From a virus: a DNA stretch of 27,296 bases. The translations under genes were made by a program, and so were the position numbers. The stretch spans positions 1-27,296 of the IMG/VR virus record IMGVR_UViG_3300020478_000050; one strand, written 5' to 3'. Positions 1 through 9,120 of this stretch are shown here, in pieces. Every line of letters starts with the position of its first letter. Positions within the stretch are counted from its first letter, which is position 1. The notes below the pieces were generated by a model. That model searched no databases, was not told where the DNA came from, and saw only the letters and a program-made list of their open reading frames with translations.

Positions 1-2
1 AT

Positions 3-3000
3 GAGACAGTTAACACAACTAACTTTACAGTTGATAGATATGGTCGTTTAACTGCTGCATCTACATCTGCTATTGCTACTGCTACTCAAGGTACAGAGGC
101 ACCAGCATGGAACTCAGGTACAACATATGCACGAAATGATCAGGTCAAAAACTCAAATGATAGGCTGTATCAGGCTATCCTTGCTATTAACTCTGGCGGC
201 AGTGAACCGAATCACACGGACACCTCCGATACAGGATCTTGGAGATATCTCGGATCTGCTCTAACTGCTCAGAAAGGACTAGCAGCATTTGATCAAGAAG
301 ATTTTGATGTAACTACTTGGTCTGCTGGTAGTGATGAAGGTGGTTTTGTTAAGATTGCTGATGCTGGTGTAGATAATAACCAGTTACAGAACAGTAGAAT
401 ATCATTTGCTGATGGGAACACTAAAGAAGACTTCGATTTAGATCAGGAGTTAACAGCAACTACTGGTTATAGAGGTTTTAATTACTTAAACTATGCCAAG
501 ATCAACGATACTTCGGGCAACCTCCTCTTCAGTGCTAATAATACTGGTGATGGTGGTGCTGGTGAAGTTGATATTAATGTAAGAACTGTTATTAGTGATC
601 CTGATATATTCTTAGATGGAGCAACTGATCAGTTATTAGAAAAGAATGGTGACGGTAACTTTGAGATCCGTCAAACTCAGAACAGTTCTAGCGATAGAGT
701 TCTGAACATTATGTGTACCAACTCTGGTGCAGGTGAAGCAGCGATTAATATCACTGCTGATCAGGGTATGGTTCTAACTGCAACTCATCCTGATGCAAGA
801 GTTTGTTTTGAGCATTTCCATGCGAAATCTAATATTCTGGCTTGCGATCCTGGCAATAACTTGGTCCTCGATCCAGATGATAATGGACAAAATACAGGTA
901 CAGTAGAGATCTTAGGTGACCTCTTAGTACAAGGTACTACTACTACAGTTAATAGTACTACTATCACGGTAGATGATCCTATCATTACTTTAGGTGGAGA
1001 TACTGCTCCAACTACAGATGATAACAAAGATCGTGGTGTAGAATTTAGATATTATGACTCACAGGCACGTGTGGGTTTCTTCGGTTGGGATGAAAGTTAT
1101 GCAAACGCTAATATATGGTCAGGCACTGGCGGCTATCGCTTCCTCTACAATGCCACAAACTCGTCTGAAATCTTTACTGGGACTGATGCTGCTCTCATTG
1201 CTGGTAACCTCGCTCTCACAACCAACACAGGATCTACCTCTACCACTACGGGGACTCTGGTAGTCACAGGTGGTGTAGGTATATCTGAGAAAGTAAATGT
1301 TGGTGACACTGTAACTATTGCAGGTCAAACTAAGGTTACTAATAATATTATCTTAGAAGCAGATAATAAAGAATTTGCAATTAAGAACCAAGCTGGTGTA
1401 GATAAATTTACAGTTGATTCTGATAACGGTAACACAGTTATCAAAGGTACAACTAATGCTGATGGTGATGCATACTTCTACTCTGACTTCTATGTCAGGG
1501 CAGATAATAAAGGATTTATGGTCCAGAATGCAAATGGTGATAACTTATTCTGGGTTGATACTGACAATGGTAACTTCCACACCGATGGCACGATGGACAT
1601 CGATAGTGGTGCTACCTTAAACAGTACTTTAGATGTAGATGGAAATACCACACTTAATGCTGAGTTAGATGTTGATGGTGATGTAGTCTTCCATAATGAC
1701 TTCCTAATGGATGTTACTGGTAAGACATTTAAGATTAATAATGGAACTGCAGATAAGTTCACTGTATCCTCCACAAATGGTAACACAGTTATAGAAGGTA
1801 CGTTAAACGTAACTAGTGCTACCACACTCGCTAACAACTTGACCGCTAACGGTAGTCTGACAACAATTGGTAATGCTAATAGTGATGTCTTTACTGTTAA
1901 CTCAGTCACTACGTTCACAGATAACATTACTGTTAATGGAACAGTAGACTTTGACACCACTCTCAATGTAGATGGTGCGGTTGATATGAATGACACCGTA
2001 ACGATAGATGGTACAACCACTATCTACGACGATGTTATTTTCCAAAGCGATAATAAAGTTTTTAACATACGGAACAATGCAGCTCAAACACAGTTTGCCG
2101 TTGATTTTGATAATGGTAACACTGAAATTGGTAGGAACGGTCTGGGTTCTGCAACGGTTGGTCTTCTAACTGTTCATGGTGACACCCTATTAAACCGTGA
2201 CTTAGTAGTTGATGGTAATACTACTATTGGTGATGCTTCTGGAGACTCCCTAACAGTCAACGCAACCCCAACATTTAATGCTAACGTCTCTCTTGCTACT
2301 GGAGTTGACCTTACTGTTGGTGGTAACGCTACTGTAGATGGTAACCTTGTAGTACATGGAACTACAACTACAGTGAACAGCACTGTGGTGACATTAGATG
2401 ATCCTATCATTACCTTGGGTGGAGATACTGCTCCTGGTTCTGATGATGGTAAGGATCGTGGTGTTGAGTTTAGATACTATAGTGGTTCTGCTAAGTTGGG
2501 TTGGTTCGGTTGGGACAACTCTGCTAGTCGTTTTGCACTCTTTAATGATGCAACTAACTCTAGTGAAGTCTTTGCAGGAGATAGATCAGGTATTGATGCT
2601 GGTAGTTTAAAACTCTTTGATACTACTAATGCTACTAACTCTGCTACAGGTACTCTGATAGTTGGTGGTGGTGCTGGTATTGGTCTTGACCTATTTGTTG
2701 GTGATGATCTAACAGTCACAGACGACGCTTCTATTGGTGGAAACTTAGATGTAACAGGAACTCTTGATGTAACAGATGATTTTGCAATTAATACAGCGAA
2801 GTTTACAGTTGATGCTGGTACAGGTAATACAATCATCCAAGGAACTGTACAGGTAGATGGTAATGCTACCATTGGTAACGGATCAGGAGATCAGCATACC
2901 GTTACAGGTACAGTAACCTTTAACCAAGCAATTACATCCACAGATATTACAGCTGATAACATCAAGATTGGTGTTGATGCTGCTAATGAGATCAGTACAA

Positions 3001-6000
3001 GTTCAGGTAATTTAGTTCTTGATTCTGATGGTGGTACAGTAAATGTAACAGATGACCTAGACGTAGACAACAATCTCAATGTTGATGGAAACGCTAAAGT
3101 CGATGGTACTTTTACAGTTGATGGTAATGCCACTATCGGCAATGCTTCTGGTGACGCACATAGTGTTACTGGAACAGTTACCTTTAACCAAGCCGTTACC
3201 TCGACAGATATTACTGCTGATGATATTAGGATCGGCGTGGACGCTAGTAACGAAATTAGTACAGTTACTGGGAACCTTGTCCTAGATTCTGCTGGTGGTA
3301 AGGTACATATCACAGACAATGCTGAGGTAGATGGAACCTTCCAAGTAGATGGAAATGCTACTATTGGATCTGCTTCTACTGACTCACATAGCGTCACAGG
3401 TACAGTAACATTTAATCAGGCAGTCACATCTACTGATATCACTGCTGATAACATTAAGATTGCTGTAGATGGATCATCTGAGATTAGTACATCTGCTGGT
3501 GACCTTACTTTAGATTCTAATACTGGTGAGACTATCGTTGATGATAACCTTACTGTTAATGGTACTCTTGACGTTGATGCATTAACAACGATTACTGATT
3601 CGTTAAACGTTAAGGCAGATAATAAGTTATTCACAGTACAGACTGGAGCTGGTGCTACTATCTTCAGTGTTGATACTGACAATGGTAATACAGATATACA
3701 AGGCACTCTGAATGTAGAGGGTGCAACAACTATTGATGACACTCTTAATGTCACACAGGCAGTAGACCTAGACACTACACTGAATGTAGATGGTACTGCA
3801 ACAATACAGGATGACCTGATCGTTAAGTCTGACAACAAATCATTTAAAGTACAGACTGCTGCAGGTGCAGATAAGTTCACCATTGATACTGACAATGGTA
3901 ATACAGATATTCAGGGAACTCTAGATGTAAATGGTGCAACGAATGTCACTAATACATTAGGAGTAACTGGACTCACATCTCTCACCAATAACACTAACCC
4001 AACATCACTATCTGGCAATGCTGCTTTGATGGTAACTGCTGGTGGTGTAACTGTTGATGAAGATGTATACGTTGGTTCTGATCTATTCTTAGGACCTAAC
4101 GCTGGTACTACTATCACCTTAAATGGTGCTTCTGGTAATGCCAATTTCGGAGGAACCCTTGATGTAACAGGTACTTCCACACTAACCACAGTCAATGCTT
4201 CCAGTGTAACCACAACTGCTGGTGTAACAGTCGGTGGTTCTATTATCGTTAACTCTACTAAGTTCACAGTTGCTGGTGCAACTGGTAACACAGTTATTGA
4301 CGGTACTTTAGATGTTAATGAAGCAACAACAGTCACTGCTGACCTTAACGTAACAGGTGCAGTTGACTTTGATACCACTCTTAATGTAGATGGTAACTCC
4401 ACCTTCAGTGGAACTATCACACAGAACAGTACATCACTCTTTAAGGATGATGTTGTTGTTAAGGGATCTACTAAGACACTTAAGCTACAGAATGGTTCTG
4501 GTACTACTAAGGTAGAATTACAATCCACCTCAGGTAACATTACTGCTGCTGGATTAACCACAACTAATAGTCTTGACGTAACAACTAACACCACCATCGG
4601 TGGCACACTCGGTGTAACGGGACAGATCACTGGTAATGTAACTGGTGCTCTGACTGGTAATGCTGACACTGCAACCCTAGTTGGTGTTACAGATACTACC
4701 TCATCAAACTTAACTTACTATCCTACATTCGTTTCTTCGAATACAGGTAACACTGAGGTACGTACAGACTCTACTAACCTTACCTATAACCCATCTACTA
4801 ACAGACTTACAGTTAGTAACTTCAGATCAACTACTGACTTTGAGGTTCAGGGTAACTTAACTATTACTGGTAACATCACATACGGTCAGTCACAGGTTGG
4901 TAGTATTGCTAACCATGATACTGATGCTCTATCAGAAGGATCAACTAATCTTTACTTCACCAATGAGCGTGTAGATGACAGAGTTGATGCTCTTATCACT
5001 GGTGGCACAGGTATTACTGCTACCTATGATGACGCAGGTAACATCTTAACCTTGAGTACTACTCAGGCAGATATCAATACCGACAATGTTACTGAAGGCA
5101 GCACTAATCTATTCACAACTGCTGCAAGAACTAGAGGACACTTTACATATGGCACTGGTATTACTCACAGCAGTGGTACTCTTTCCGTTACTCAGTCTGA
5201 TATTAATACCGACAATGTAACAGAAGGATCAACAAATCTATTCACTACTGCTGCAAGAACTCGTGGACATTTAGGTGTAGGTGGAGACCTAGCATATAAT
5301 GCTTCCACTGGTGTATACTCATACACAACTCCAACTACTATTGCATCTCTATCCAACCATGATACAGATGATGTAGCAGAGGGATCAAGCAATCTATACT
5401 ATACAGATGAGCGTGTAGATGACAGGTTAAATGCTCTTATCATCGCTGGTACTGGTGTTACTAAGGTTTACGACGATGCTGCAAACACTTATACACTATC
5501 TGTTACTCAAGCCGATATTAATTCTGATACTATTACTGAAGGCAGCACTAACCTCTTTACCACTGCTGCTCGTACTCGTGGTCATATCAGTGTTGGTGGA
5601 TCTTTAGCATACAACAGTGGCACTGGTGTTATTTCATACACTACACCTGACACTGACGGTGTATCAGAAGGATCTTCTAACCTCTATCATACAACTGCTA
5701 GAGCAAGAGCTGCTATCTCTGAGAACAGCACACAACTAGCATACAATTCCACCACTGGTGTATTGACATATACTCAGGGTGATACTGATACAGTTTCTGA
5801 AGGGTCATCTAACCTTTACTATACAGATGCTAGGGCAGACGCAAGAATTGCTGCTGCTGATACCGATGACCTATCTGAAGGATCAAGCAATCTATACTAC
5901 ACAGATGCTAGAGCACGTGGTGCTGTATCTGCTGGTGGAGATCTCTCATACAACTCAGGTACTGGTGTATTCAGTATAACCAAGTCTTCTAAGGCAGACT

Positions 6001-6401
6001 TAGATGTAGACCACCTCATCACATTGACTGGTGTATCTGCTGCATCTGATAACCTTGGCACTTTCACTGGCACAACTATTGCTGACAATGAAACTACTAA
6101 GGGTGCATTACAAGACCTTGAGACTGCTGTAGAAACAAAACTTGCATCCTCTGCTGTTAGTGCATATGGTGCAACTCTCGTAGATGACGCAGACGCTGCT
6201 GCTGCAAGGACAACTCTTGGACTTGGATCTGCTGCTACCACTGCCTCTACTGCATATGCAACTGCTGCACAAGGTACACAGGCAACCACCAATGATAGTG
6301 ATATCGATGATCTCTATACTGAATTAAATGCTATTGGTAATGACGCTTCTGTAACAACTGTTGCACAACTTAAGGCTGCACTCGCCGCTCTATCACGTTA
6401 A
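3..6401 (+). CDS. Long repetitive tail-fibre-like virion protein, 5' end outside window
   Basis: The frame is open from base 3 to the stop at 6399-6401, giving 2132 visible residues; the ATG at 711 is internal, not the start. Near the visible N-terminus (about nt 90-265) is a segment resembling the carbohydrate-binding CBM5/12 fold: AWNSGTTYARNDQV, then RLYQAI, then GSWRYLG. The middle is built of beta-type repeats around the pattern DNK-F-VQ...F-VDTDNGNT-I-GTL-V-G. The C-terminal third has eight EGS(S/T)NL units. The end carries LVDDADAAAARTTLGLGSAA, a motif common near the C-termini of phage tail fibres. Serine, threonine, aspartate and glycine dominate and there is almost no cysteine, as expected of a fibrous trimer. 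It lies directly upstream of gp13, a place where cyanomyoviruses often have long structural genes. A role in host-surface contact is inferred. Large antisense open frames over it are compositional shadows. Confidence 0.85.
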   Translation, partial: ETVNTTNFTVDRYGRLTAASTSAIATATQGTEAPAWNSGTTYARNDQVKNSNDRLYQAILAINSGGSEPNHTDTSDTGSWRYLGSALTAQKGLAAFDQEDFDVTTWSAGSDEGGFVKIADAGVDNNQLQNSRISFADGNTKEDFDLDQELTATTGYRGFNYLNYAKINDTSGNLLFSANNTGDGGAGEVDINVRTVISDPDIFLDGATDQLLEKNGDGNFEIRQTQNSSSDRVLNIMCTNSGAGEAAINITADQGMVLTATHPDARVCFEHFHAKSNILACDPGNNLVLDPDDNGQNTGTVEILGDLLVQGTTTTVNSTTITVDDPIITLGGDTAPTTDDNKDRGVEFRYYDSQARVGFFGWDESYANANIWSGTGGYRFLYNATNSSEIFTGTDAALIAGNLALTTNTGSTSTTTGTLVVTGGVGISEKVNVGDTVTIAGQTKVTNNIILEADNKEFAIKNQAGVDKFTVDSDNGNTVIKGTTNADGDAYFYSDFYVRADNKGFMVQNANGDNLFWVDTDNGNFHTDGTMDIDSGATLNSTLDVDGNTTLNAELDVDGDVVFHNDFLMDVTGKTFKINNGTADKFTVSSTNGNTVIEGTLNVTSATTLANNLTANGSLTTIGNANSDVFTVNSVTTFTDNITVNGTVDFDTTLNVDGAVDMNDTVTIDGTTTIYDDVIFQSDNKVFNIRNNAAQTQFAVDFDNGNTEIGRNGLGSATVGLLTVHGDTLLNRDLVVDGNTTIGDASGDSLTVNATPTFNANVSLATGVDLTVGGNATVDGNLVVHGTTTTVNSTVVTLDDPIITLGGDTAPGSDDGKDRGVEFRYYSGSAKLGWFGWDNSASRFALFNDATNSSEVFAGDRSGIDAGSLKLFDTTNATNSATGTLIVGGGAGIGLDLFVGDDLTVTDDASIGGNLDVTGTLDVTDDFAINTAKFTVDAGTGNTIIQGTVQVDGNATIGNGSGDQHTVTGTVTFNQAITSTDITADNIKIGVDAANEISTSSGNLVLDSDGGTVNVTDDLDVDNNLNVDGNAKVDGTFTVDGNATIGNASGDAHSVTGTVTFNQAVTSTDITADDIRIGVDASNEISTVTGNLVLDSAGGKVHITDNAEVDGTFQVDGNATIGSASTDSHSVTGTVTFNQAVTSTDITADNIKIAVDGSSEISTSAGDLTLDSNTGETIVDDNLTVNGTLDVDALTTITDSLNVKADNKLFTVQTGAGATIFSVDTDNGNTDIQGTLNVEGATTIDDTLNVTQAVDLDTTLNVDGTATIQDDLIVKSDNKSFKVQTAAGADKFTIDTDNGNTDIQGTLDVNGATNVTNTLGVTGLTSLTNNTNPTSLSGNAALMVTAGGVTVDEDVYVGSDLFLGPNAGTTITLNGASGNANFGGTLDVTGTSTLTTVNASSVTTTAGVTVGGSIIVNSTKFTVAGATGNTVIDGTLDVNEATTVTADLNVTGAVDFDTTLNVDGNSTFSGTITQNSTSLFKDDVVVKGSTKTLKLQNGSGTTKVELQSTSGNITAAGLTTTNSLDVTTNTTIGGTLGVTGQITGNVTGALTGNADTATLVGVTDTTSSNLTYYPTFVSSNTGNTEVRTDSTNLTYNPSTNRLTVSNFRSTTDFEVQGNLTITGNITYGQSQVGSIANHDTDALSEGSTNLYFTNERVDDRVDALITGGTGITATYDDAGNILTLSTTQADINTDNVTEGSTNLFTTAARTRGHFTYGTGITHSSGTLSVTQSDINTDNVTEGSTNLFTTAARTRGHLGVGGDLAYNASTGVYSYTTPTTIASLSNHDTDDVAEGSSNLYYTDERVDDRLNALIIAGTGVTKVYDDAANTYTLSVTQADINSDTITEGSTNLFTTAARTRGHISVGGSLAYNSGTGVISYTTPDTDGVSEGSSNLYHTTARARAAISENSTQLAYNSTTGVLTYTQGDTDTVSEGSSNLYYTDARADARIAAADTDDLSEGSSNLYYTDARARGAVSAGGDLSYNSGTGVFSITKSSKADLDVDHLITLTGVSAASDNLGTFTGTTIADNETTKGALQDLETAVETKLASSAVSAYGATLVDDADAAAARTTLGLGSAATTASTAYATAAQGTQATTNDSDIDDLYTELNAIGNDASVTTVAQLKAALAALSR
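918..1185 (+). repeat. Tail-fibre module, copy 1 of 2
   Basis: This segment encodes a block containing GTTTTVNST, DDPIITLGGDTAP, DRGVEFRYY, FFGWD and NATNSSE. It is matched by a second copy at 2341-2580 with many synonymous differences, so it is an old protein-level duplication and not a recent DNA repeat. Confidence 0.8.
2341..2580 (+). repeat. Tail-fibre module, copy 2 of 2
   Basis: This is the second copy of the module at 918-1185. It keeps GTTTTVNST, DDPIITLGGDTAP, KDRGVEFRYY, WFGWD and DATNSSE. It is about 28 nt shorter because a few residues between the FGWD and TNSSE motifs are absent. Confidence 0.8.
2856..3516 (+). repeat. Three tandem copies of a ~60-residue fibre unit
   Basis: Copies start at 2856, 3120 and 3348. 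Each encodes DGNATIG, then HSVTGTVTFNQA (HTVTGTVTFNQA in the first copy), then TSTDITAD, then EIST, then GNLVLDS or a close variant. The period is 264 and then 228 nt, so the copies differ by a short linker. Codon differences between copies argue against a recent duplication. Confidence 0.8.
4911..5935 (+). repeat. Eight EGS(S/T)NL repeats at the C-terminal part of the fibre
   Basis: Eight units of the form DT-(x)-SEGSSNLYYTDARA or VTEGSTNLFTTAARTRGH occur here, several followed by a glycine-rich YNSGTGV segment. These motifs are common in cyanophage tail-fibre-like proteins. Confidence 0.8.
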
Positions 6402-6405
6402 TTAA

Positions 6406-7206
6406 ATGGCAATCCCAACCTCAAAATCTGAATTAAAAGAATACTGTCTCCGTAGACTCGGTAAACCAGTATTAGAAATTAATGTGTCAGACGATCAAGT
6501 TGATGACGCAATAGATTATGGTATTCAGAAGTTCCAACAGTATCATTATGATGGTGCTGAGAGAGTATATTTAAAGCATAAATTTACTGCTGATGAGATT
6601 ACTGCTGGTAAGGCATACTCTAATAGTGTTGGTGTAGATAATACAACACAATGGGGTGAGCAAACAAACTTCCTTTCTATACCAGATCATGTACTAGCGA
6701 TAGAAGGTCTCTTTGCCTTTACTGATAAAGGTACAAGAAACATGTTTGATATTCGTTATCAAATGAGACTTAATGACTTGTATGACTTTACGTCTACACA
6801 GTTCTATCACTACTATATGATTCAGTCTCACCTACAGAGTATTGACTGGATACTTGAGGGTATGAAACCTGTAAGATATCAAGCAGTACAAAACAGACTT
6901 CATATAGATTTTGATTGGACAGAGGATTCTCTAGAAGATCAGTACATCGTTATCAAATGTTGGAGGGCACTTGATCCTACTACATGGACAGAGATCTATA
7001 ATCAGATGTGGTTAAAAGATTATGTCTCAGCAAGGATTAAGAAACAGTGGGGTCAGAACATGACCAAGTTCCAGAATGTACAGATGCCAGGTGGAGTTAC
7101 TCTCAATGGAGAGATGATTTATAACGATGCTATCGAAGAACTCAAGACACTTGACGAACAGTTACGTACGACTTGGGAAACACCACCACTGGACATGATA
7201 GGATGA
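6406..7206 (+). CDS. 13: Neck protein gp13
   Basis: This 266-residue protein matches the cyanophage version of T4 gp13, a head-completion/neck protein that seals the portal after packaging and gives the tail its docking surface. The N-terminus ELKEYCLRRLGKPVLEINV, followed by DDQVDDAID and a YHYDGAE-VYLKH segment, is characteristic of the family. It starts four bases after the fibre-gene stop with no obvious Shine-Dalgarno sequence, so translational coupling is likely. gp14 follows one base after its stop codon. The identification rests on remembered family sequence plus the exact gp13-14-15-16 order. Confidence 0.88.
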   Translation: MAIPTSKSELKEYCLRRLGKPVLEINVSDDQVDDAIDYGIQKFQQYHYDGAERVYLKHKFTADEITAGKAYSNSVGVDNTTQWGEQTNFLSIPDHVLAIEGLFAFTDKGTRNMFDIRYQMRLNDLYDFTSTQFYHYYMIQSHLQSIDWILEGMKPVRYQAVQNRLHIDFDWTEDSLEDQYIVIKCWRALDPTTWTEIYNQMWLKDYVSARIKKQWGQNMTKFQNVQMPGGVTLNGEMIYNDAIEELKTLDEQLRTTWETPPLDMIG

Positions 7207-7207
7207 T

Positions 7208-8083
7208 ATGGCACTTAATACTTATTTCACACAAGGTACTGCTGGAGAACAAGGTCTTGCCCAAGATCTTGTAGATGAACAGATTAAGATGTTTGGGAAG
7301 AATGTTTATTACATTCCCAGAACATTAGTAAAGGAGGATGGAGTTTTTGGAGAAGACACCCTATCAAAATTCACAGGTGCCTTTGAGGTGGAAGTGTATA
7401 TTGAGGATGCTGGTGGTTTTAGGGGTGACGGCGATATTTTCTCTAAGTTTGGAGTCAGAATTCAGGACCAAGTTACCTTCGTTATATCAAAACGCAGGTT
7501 CACAGCAGCAGTAGATGATAATGCACAACTCATTGTAGAAGGTAGACCTAATGAGGGTGATCTAATTCATTTACCACTAGCTAATAAAACATTTGAGATA
7601 CAATTCGTAGAGCACGAAGTTCCTTTCTATACATTAGGTGAGCAATATGTATGGGGACTACGCTGTGAGTTGTTCGAATACAGCGACGAGGATATAGATA
7701 CAGGTGTTGCTGCTGTAGATGCGATAGAAGCCAACTTTGCCAATGCTATCACTGTCAACCTAGTTGCAGGTGGTACTGGTACATACACAGTTGGAGAAAC
7801 TATCACTGGTGGTACATCTAATGTATCTGCTGAAGTTAAGTCCTTTGACGCTGGAAATAACCAATTACAGGTTTATAACCGTACAGGTATCTTTACCGTC
7901 CCTGAGACGCTCACAGGGCAGTCTAGCGGTGCTGCATGGACTACATCGACATACAATACCATAAATAATGTTAATAGTGAGTTTGATGCCAATGCTACGT
8001 TCGAAACGCAAGCAGATGGAATCATTGATTTCACCCAAGGTAACCCCTTTGGTGAGTTTGGAAACAAGGGGAGTAGCATCTAA
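7208..8083 (+). CDS. 14: Neck protein gp14
   Basis: This 291-residue protein resembles cyanophage gp14, the partner of gp13 in the neck. The N-terminal two thirds (NVYYIPRTLVKEDGVFGED, then VTFVISKRRF, then GEQYVWGLRCELFEYS) are family-like. From about residue 184 (nt 7760) comes a glycine/threonine-rich module with VGETITGGTSNVSAEV and FTVPETLTGQSSGA, which looks like a small beta decoration and has a relative inside gp18. The C-terminus (GIIDFTQGNPFGEFGNKG) is again typical of gp14. A GGATGAT just upstream may act as ribosome binding site. The stop overlaps the gp15 start as TAATG. Confidence 0.85.
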   Translation: MALNTYFTQGTAGEQGLAQDLVDEQIKMFGKNVYYIPRTLVKEDGVFGEDTLSKFTGAFEVEVYIEDAGGFRGDGDIFSKFGVRIQDQVTFVISKRRFTAAVDDNAQLIVEGRPNEGDLIHLPLANKTFEIQFVEHEVPFYTLGEQYVWGLRCELFEYSDEDIDTGVAAVDAIEANFANAITVNLVAGGTGTYTVGETITGGTSNVSAEVKSFDAGNNQLQVYNRTGIFTVPETLTGQSSGAAWTTSTYNTINNVNSEFDANATFETQADGIIDFTQGNPFGEFGNKGSSI

Positions 8084-9120
8084 TGTTAGGTACGTACAGT
8101 TATCATGAGATAATCAAAAAGACAGTTGTCGGTTTCGGTACACTGTTTAATAATATTGAGCTTCGTCGTACTTCAGGAGCTAAGACTGAAGTGATGAAAG
8201 TACCCCTTGCCTATGGTCCTAAGCAAAAGTTTCTTGCTAGGTTACGTCAAGTAGGAGATCTATCTACTAAAGATCAAGTACAGATCACACTACCAAGAAT
8301 TTCATTTGAGATAGTTGGTATCTCATATGATGCAACCCGAAAGGTTTCTCCCACTCAGTACATAAGAAAGACTGATGGTAGTACAACTAGTAAGGGTTTC
8401 ATGCCAATACCATATAATGTATCTTTTGAGTTGGCAATCCTTGCCAAGAACCAGGATGATTCTCTCCAGATTCTTGAGCAAATTCTCCCATTCTTCCAAC
8501 CAAGTTTTAATATAACAATGAACTTGATTCCTTCTCTGGGAGAGAAGAGAGATTATCCTGTCACGCTGACTAACGTTGCTTACGATGATCAGTATGAAGG
8601 TGATTATGATACACGTAGGACTCTGGTCTATACCTTACAGTTTGTTGCTAAGACATATCTGTATGGTCCTGTTCAGTCTACTGACGCTGTTATCAAGAAG
8701 GCAATCGTCGATTACTCTACAGAGGCAGTTGCTACTGCTCCAAGAGAAGTCAGGTATACTGCTACACCAGCATCACTTATTGATAGAGATGCTAATGCTA
8801 TCACAACTCTTTCTGCTGCAATGGATATCAATGATGGTATTATCTCCATTACTGATTCTTCTGCTGCTGTCGTTGGAGATGAGATACAAATTGGTACCGA
8901 GGTGATGCATGTCACCAGAGTAGTAGGAAGTACATGGCACGTCAATCGTGGATGGAACAACAGCACTATTGCTGGACATGCTATTAATAGCAATATCCTT
9001 AAGATAGATGCTGATGATCATGCACTGGTTGAGGTCGGTGATGACTTTGGATTTAATGAACTATACGCTGAATTTACTGATGGCAAGTCAAGGAACCCAA
9101 CAACAGGACAAGACGAGTAA
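8083..9120 (+). CDS. 15: Tail completion and sheath stabiliser gp15
   Basis: This 345-residue protein is the homologue of T4 gp15, which caps the tail tube and sheath and binds the neck. Recognisable landmarks are LFNNIELRR, VPLAYGPKQKFLARL, LPRISFEIVGISYD and EQILPFFQPSFNITMN, in the same order as T4 gp15. T4 gp15 is 272 residues; the extra length here is mostly a C-terminal module from about residue 239 (nt 8797) with VGDEIQIGTEVMHVTR and HVNRGWNNSTIAGHA, related to two modules in gp18. The start overlaps the gp14 stop. The last 41 nt overlap the likely gp16 start. Confidence 0.88.
   Translation: MLGTYSYHEIIKKTVVGFGTLFNNIELRRTSGAKTEVMKVPLAYGPKQKFLARLRQVGDLSTKDQVQITLPRISFEIVGISYDATRKVSPTQYIRKTDGSTTSKGFMPIPYNVSFELAILAKNQDDSLQILEQILPFFQPSFNITMNLIPSLGEKRDYPVTLTNVAYDDQYEGDYDTRRTLVYTLQFVAKTYLYGPVQSTDAVIKKAIVDYSTEAVATAPREVRYTATPASLIDRDANAITTLSAAMDINDGIISITDSSAAVVGDEIQIGTEVMHVTRVVGSTWHVNRGWNNSTIAGHAINSNILKIDADDHALVEVGDDFGFNELYAEFTDGKSRNPTTGQDE

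Larger units (their letters stand above)
1360..4560 (+). repeat. Array of about nine diverged DNK...DNGNT fibre repeats
   Basis: Protein repeats of roughly 30-40 residues recur irregularly, built on DNK-F-(V/I)Q...F-VD-DNGNT-I-GTL-V-G. Examples begin near nt 1360, 1500, 1715, 2050, 2785, 3617, 3827, 4246 and 4465. Spacing is variable because other modules are interleaved. The pattern suggests a beta-helical or beta-prism shaft. Confidence 0.65.

Noticed and set aside
711-713. ATG at 711 as the start of the fibre gene
   Set aside because: The same frame is open without a stop back to base 3 and encodes a sensible structural sequence, so the start lies outside the window.
2856-3516. Regularly spaced repeats as a possible CRISPR array
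   Set aside because: The repeats are in frame, diverged at synonymous positions and form part of the fibre coding sequence.
3416-4669. Long - strand reading frames (159 and 252 codons) antisense to the fibre gene
   Set aside because: They are rich in Val, Ser, Pro and Thr from complementing the Thr/Asp/Gly-rich fibre repeats, lack ribosome sites, and contain no recognisable domain.
9008-9079. Upstream ATGs (from 9008) as the start of gp16
   Set aside because: These codons lie in the end of gp15 and encode a sequence unlike any gp16 N-terminus; 9080 is nearer the conserved region.
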